DNA of 64,000 nucleotides from NCBI RefSeq assembly GCF_900102015.1, contig NZ_FNAT01000001.1, positions 723,000 through 786,999 on the forward strand, given 5' to 3'. The first letter of the stretch is position 1; the number at the start of each line of letters is the position of its first letter. The position numbers were made by a program, and so were the translations under genes. Shown here one piece after another: positions 60,964 through 64,000 of this stretch. The notes under the pieces are model-generated. The model saw only the letters and a program-made list of their open reading frames with translations, had not been told where the DNA came from and ran no database searches. This DNA comes from Limimaricola pyoseonensis (GTDB lineage Bacteria > Pseudomonadota > Alphaproteobacteria > Rhodobacterales > Rhodobacteraceae).

Positions 60964-62070
60964 GTGCGTGTGTTCGATCCCGAGGCAGTGACAAGCGATC
61001 TGCGCGGACTCGCCCTGGCCGCGCTGCTCGGCGAGACCCGATGGGAGGACTTCCTCGACCGACTGCGCCTGGTGCTGCCCAACGGTGCGGCGACGCTCTT
61101 CTACCACGACAGCGCGACCGACCGGGGCGCGTTCTCCCTGGCGGCGGGGCTGAGCGACGAGGCTCTCAGTGCCTATTCGAGCCGCTACAGTGCGCTCAAT
61201 CCGTGGATGGCCGCCGCGACCCGGCGGCCGATCGGCCTAGCCACCCCGGACAGCGCCATGTTCTGCCGCCAGGCCCTGCAGCGCACCGAGTTCTACAACG
61301 ACTATCTCCGGCCCAATCACCTGCAGGGAGCCGTCGGCATCACGATCGACCGCCGGGAAAGCTGCAACTTCTTCCTCAGCGTGCTCGGGGACACGCCGGA
61401 GACCGCGGAGCATCGCGAGATCCTCGCGATCCTGCGCAGCCTCGTGCCGGACCTGCGGCGCGCTTTCGAGTTCCATCGGCGGGTGCCGCTGCTGGCGGAC
61501 GGGCCGGACGTGGAGGGTGCGGCGCTCCCGGGGGCCCTCGCGCTGGGCCCCCGGCGGCGGCTGCACGGCGCGAGCGGACTGGCGAGGACCGAGCTCGAGC
61601 GCGGCCGGGCCCTCTCGGTGAGCTGCGCGGGCCGGGTGGAGTTCAGGGATCGGCGCATCGCCGATCATGCCGATCTCTGCCTCGCATGGCTGTGCAGCCG
61701 GCAGGCCGCCCCTGCCCCGCGGGTGTTCCTCACCGCGAGACCGCCCGGCCTGCCGCTCAAGGTGACGGTGATGGCCCGGCCCTGGGCGGACGGGGCGCAG
61801 TACTTCCGGGGCCCCGAATGCGTGATCCTCGTCGAGCCGGGTGCGAGGCCCGCGGCCAACCTCGCCGAGGTGGCGCATCACTACGGCCTAACGCCGGCCG
61901 AGCTTCGCCTGGCCACGGGCCTGCTCGCCGGCCTGTCGCTGAGCGAAATCGCGGCCGATGCAGGCGTGACGGTCGAAACTGCCCGCAGTCACCTGCGCGC
62001 GCTCTTCGCCAAGACCGAGACCCACCGGCAGCCCGATCTCGTGCGCCTGCTCATGGCCCTGGCCTGCTGA
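60964..62070 (+). CDS. LuxR-family transcription regulator
   Basis: 368 residues. N-terminal part of about 190 residues (E-F-Y-N-D-Y-L-R-P, A-V-G-I-T-I-D-R-R-E-S) resembles PAS/GAF-like sensor domains of LuxR solo regulators. The C-terminal HTH reads GLTPAELRLATGLLAGLSLS, E-I-A, then V-T-V-E-T-A-R-S-H-L-R-A-L-F-A-K-T, a typical GerE/LuxR four-helix domain at about 308-365. No receiver domain. GTG start with a GGGGGTGG site. Effector unknown. Confidence 0.85.
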   Translation: MRVFDPEAVTSDLRGLALAALLGETRWEDFLDRLRLVLPNGAATLFYHDSATDRGAFSLAAGLSDEALSAYSSRYSALNPWMAAATRRPIGLATPDSAMFCRQALQRTEFYNDYLRPNHLQGAVGITIDRRESCNFFLSVLGDTPETAEHREILAILRSLVPDLRRAFEFHRRVPLLADGPDVEGAALPGALALGPRRRLHGASGLARTELERGRALSVSCAGRVEFRDRRIADHADLCLAWLCSRQAAPAPRVFLTARPPGLPLKVTVMARPWADGAQYFRGPECVILVEPGARPAANLAEVAHHYGLTPAELRLATGLLAGLSLSEIAADAGVTVETARSHLRALFAKTETHRQPDLVRLLMALAC

Positions 62071-62274
62071 GACCGACTGGCAGCGACCGACCCGGCAGAC
62101 GCTCATTCGGACCCGCAGCAGCTCCAACGAGCCCGTGCTCGCCCGGTGCGTCACGCCGGGCGGTCCTGTGCCGAGCAGAGATCGGCGATTACTCCGACGT
62201 CCGCCGCGACGCACCATTTCGCAGCCCATCGGCGACAACCCATCGCCCGACGAGGCGGCCTTCGATGTCCTGCC
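62071..62274. other. Upstream region of the methyltransferase operon, no gene
   Basis: Short gap after the LuxR gene. An in-frame upstream extension of the methyltransferase reaches 62146 but has no ribosome site or homology. A palindrome lies at its right edge. Confidence 0.35.
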
Positions 62275-62290
62275 TCCCCCATATGGGGGA
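62275..62290. promoter_or_regulatory. Perfect 16-bp palindrome TCCCCCATATGGGGGA
   Basis: Every position is symmetric. Its centre is 61 bp before the methyltransferase ATG, a normal distance for an operator near a promoter. Shares its core with the site at 60218-60233, the other gene set flanking the LuxR gene. Confidence 0.6.
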
Positions 62291-62343
62291 CGCGCGCGTA
62301 CGGCAGCGGCGTAAGCTGTGTGAGACCTGCTTCGGAGGCTCCC

Positions 62344-63075
62344 ATGACGCAGCAGCTTTCGTTGACGGCCCCCGCCGCCCCGGTGGACTGGAGCGATTAC
62401 GCCGAGGCTTACGACCTGCTCCTCGACTACAACCCGGCCTACCGGGCGCTGCTCTCGCGGTTCGAGACCTTTCTCGAAGGGGTCGACCTCGACGGGGCCG
62501 CGTGCCTCGACGCCGGCGCCGGGACCGGCAACTTCGCCTCGCGCCTGCCGCTGAGCCGCATCGAACGCCTGGCGCTCGTGGATCCGAATTCCGGCATGAT
62601 GCGCAGGGCCCGCGCCAAGCTGCCATCGTCGGTCGCCGAATTCCACGAGACCGGCTTCGAGACCTACCGGGACGAGGCCGGAACCTTCGACCTGGTGATT
62701 TGCACCAACGCGCTCTTCGCGATGCCGGATCCGCCGACGCGGCTGGCGCAGATGCATGAGCTGCTGCGGCCTGAAGGGCGCCTGTTTCTCGTCGACCTTG
62801 GGCGACGGGTCAGCGTGTGGGATTGGAGCCTCTACCTCGGCACGCACATGATCCTGCAGGCGGGACCGATGGAAGGCCTGAAGGTACTCCGGCGCTCTCG
62901 TCCGATCCGCCGGCAGAACGGCCGCATTCGGCAGGGCCAGACCGAGGGCACCTACTGGACCCACACGCTCGATGAGCTGGCGCAACACGTCGCAGCGGCC
63001 GGGTTCGAGGTGACGGGGCGCGAGACGGTCTACCGGGGCTACTGCGATCTCGTCACCGGGAAAAACGCACCATGA
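62344..63075 (+). CDS. Class I SAM-dependent methyltransferase
   Basis: 243 residues. Motif I CLDAGAGTGNFASRLP at about 58-73, then A-L-V-D-P-N-S-G-M and F-D-L-V-I-C-T-N-A-L-F-A-M and a G-R-L-F-L-V-D-L-G strand. Start supported by GGAGG five bases upstream. Closest in style to UbiE/BioC-type small-molecule methyltransferases; no substrate evident. The stop overlaps the next gene (ATGA), so the two products probably act together. Confidence 0.85.
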   Translation: MTQQLSLTAPAAPVDWSDYAEAYDLLLDYNPAYRALLSRFETFLEGVDLDGAACLDAGAGTGNFASRLPLSRIERLALVDPNSGMMRRARAKLPSSVAEFHETGFETYRDEAGTFDLVICTNALFAMPDPPTRLAQMHELLRPEGRLFLVDLGRRVSVWDWSLYLGTHMILQAGPMEGLKVLRRSRPIRRQNGRIRQGQTEGTYWTHTLDELAQHVAAAGFEVTGRETVYRGYCDLVTGKNAP

Positions 63076-63638
63076 CCGAACGTGCCCTTCGCTTCCTGCG
63101 CGTGGAGGACGACCAACTGCTTCGGTCCGTGCTGGACGTGCGCTTCTCGGTCGATCGGGAAGCCAAACGACGCACCGGCAGGGTCGAGGATCCACACGAC
63201 TTCAGCGCCAACGTCGTGCATGTCGCCGCGCTGCTTCGCAGGCAAGTCGTGGGCGGGCTGCGGGGTCACATCTGCCGCGGCCCCGACGCGATCAGCCCAA
63301 CCGCGGAGATCTTCGAGGAGGAGGTCGAATGGCTGTTGCACTGCGTCTCGGCCATGGACCATTCGCGCCTGTTCTGTGCCCAACTCGACCGGGAGCTGAG
63401 CCGGAAGGTTCGGCTTGGCCTGGTGGTCCACGCGCTGGCATGCGGCCGGGAACGCGGGCTTGATGCGGTCATCGCCGCCGTCAGGTCCGGCAGCATCTCC
63501 CCCTACCGACAGGAACTTGGCTTTCGTCCAATCGCCAAGCGCAGATCTTTGCGCTTCCCGAGGGACAGGCCTCAGGTCCTGATGTTTGGCAGCACGGCGA
63601 GATGTGCTGAGCTGTCCCACCTGAGTGCTCTAGGTTGA
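63072..63638 (+). CDS. Acyltransferase-like (GNAT/LuxI-like) protein, putative
   Basis: 188 residues. The layout L-D-V-R-F-S-V-D-R-E...E-D-P-H-D-F-S-A-N-V-V-H-V-A-A-L, then Q-V-V-G-G-L-R-G and a late helix with A-C-G-R-E-R-G resembles N-acyl amino acid or acyl-homoserine-lactone synthase-type GNAT proteins. The classical LuxI residues are not clearly present, so the product could differ. The last about 20 residues lie next to the IS3 element and look unconserved; the true C-terminus may have been altered. Confidence 0.5.
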   Translation: MTERALRFLRVEDDQLLRSVLDVRFSVDREAKRRTGRVEDPHDFSANVVHVAALLRRQVVGGLRGHICRGPDAISPTAEIFEEEVEWLLHCVSAMDHSRLFCAQLDRELSRKVRLGLVVHALACGRERGLDAVIAAVRSGSISPYRQELGFRPIAKRRSLRFPRDRPQVLMFGSTARCAELSHLSALG

Positions 63639-63670
63639 TTGTCAGTGCATGGTCGGCCTCCGGTCGACGG

Positions 63671-64000
63671 TGACCTGAGACCCTGTTCCTCCTCCAGTTT
63701 GAGGTAGAGTCCGTTCAACTTTGGAGACGGACATGAAGCGATCGCGTTTCACAGAAGAACAGATCATCGGAATGCTGAAAGAGCAGGAAGCTGGGCTGTC
63801 GACGGCCGAGGTGTGCCGCAAGCACGGCGTCAGCCAGGCCACTTTCTACAAATACAAGGCGCGCTTCGGCGGGCTGGAGGTGTCGGACGCGCGCCGTCTG
63901 CGGGCGCTCGAGGACGAGAACGCCAAGCTCAAGAAGCTGCTGGCCGAGCAGATGCTGGACAACGCCATCCTGCGGGATGTCGCGGCAAAAAAATGGTAGC
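63671..64000 (+). mobile_element. IS3-family insertion sequence, left part
   Basis: Begins about TGACCTGAGACCC (63671), a TG-starting end typical of IS3 elements, followed by OrfA at 63733. The rest, including OrfB integrase and right end, is beyond the window. The left boundary is approximate. Confidence 0.7.
63733..63999 (+). CDS. IS3-family transposase OrfA
   Basis: 88 residues. N-terminal helix-turn-helix (MKRSRFTEEQIIGMLKEQEA, then V-C-R-K-H-G-V-S-Q-A-T-F-Y-K-Y-K) and a leucine-zipper-like tail (LEDENAKLKKLLAEQMLDNA). Ends in K-K-W-stop right at an A7 run (63987-63993), the usual -1 frameshift site for making the OrfAB fusion transposase. Complete as OrfA; OrfB is off the end. Confidence 0.9.
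   Translation: MKRSRFTEEQIIGMLKEQEAGLSTAEVCRKHGVSQATFYKYKARFGGLEVSDARRLRALEDENAKLKKLLAEQMLDNAILRDVAAKKW

Overview
This window is a high-GC stretch from a phototrophic alphaproteobacterium, most likely a Rhodobacterales/Roseobacter-type aerobic anoxygenic phototroph. About 38 kb of it is a photosynthesis gene cluster (PGC). The placement rests on gene order, the oxygen-dependent cyclase acsF (no bchE in the window), the spheroidene-series carotenoid genes including crtA, a tetraheme PufC directly after pufM with no pufX between them, and TGT-N12-ACA boxes of the PpsR/CrtJ type. I cannot name the species.

Layout, 1-37.9 kb (PGC). The left edge cuts the redox repressor gene ppsR, followed by its antirepressor ppaA/aerR (both minus). 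A plus-strand run then encodes bacteriochlorophyll enzymes and reaction-centre assembly: bchF-bchN-bchB-bchH-bchL-bchM-lhaA-puhA-puhB-puhC-orf-acsF-puhE-hemA. It converges on the minus-strand superoperon crtE-crtF-bchC-bchX-bchY-bchZ-pufQ-pufB-pufA-pufL-pufM-pufC. Next come crtD-crtC (plus), tspO-crtB-crtI (minus, reading away from crtA) and crtA-bchI-bchD-bchO (plus). Genes are tightly coupled, mostly by ATGA, GTGA or TGATG overlaps. Four perfect PpsR boxes lie at the divergent or superoperon promoters (ppaA/bchF, bchC, crtE/crtD, crtI/crtA) and a fifth perfect box faces ppaA. bchG, bchP and idi are not here and probably lie left of ppsR. Two carotenoid genes, crtC and crtA, lack a normal start codon in this sequence.

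Layout, 38-53.4 kb (catabolic island). A minus-strand ribose-type ABC importer (ATPase, two permeases, periplasmic binding protein) plus a short-chain dehydrogenase faces a plus-strand operon. That operon encodes an unusual cytoplasmic regulator (winged helix fused to a solute-binding-protein fold), a second short-chain dehydrogenase, an M24-fold hydrolase-like protein missing a metal ligand, E1 alpha and beta of a 2-oxoacid/acetoin-type dehydrogenase, a double-lipoyl protein, an aldehyde dehydrogenase and a lipoyl-less E2 catalytic core. A 40-bp near-perfect inverted repeat lies between the two arms. My reading is uptake of a polyol or hydroxyketone, oxidation by the two dehydrogenases, and thiamine-dependent cleavage to acyl-CoA; the substrate is unknown.

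Layout, 53.4-64 kb (accessory region). A scrap zone of recombinase and IS3 fragments is followed by a TAXI-type TRAP transporter with a cell-wall hydrolase lipoprotein gene inside it, a SAF-domain NAD(P)-dependent oxidoreductase, and a decayed IS5-family transposase. A possible small signalling locus comes next: a lipoprotein, a LuxR-type regulator, a methyltransferase and an acyltransferase-like (LuxI/GNAT-like) protein, with two related 16-bp CCCCCATATGG palindromes and a third inverted repeat upstream of the genes. The window ends inside an IS3-family element at its A7 frameshift site.
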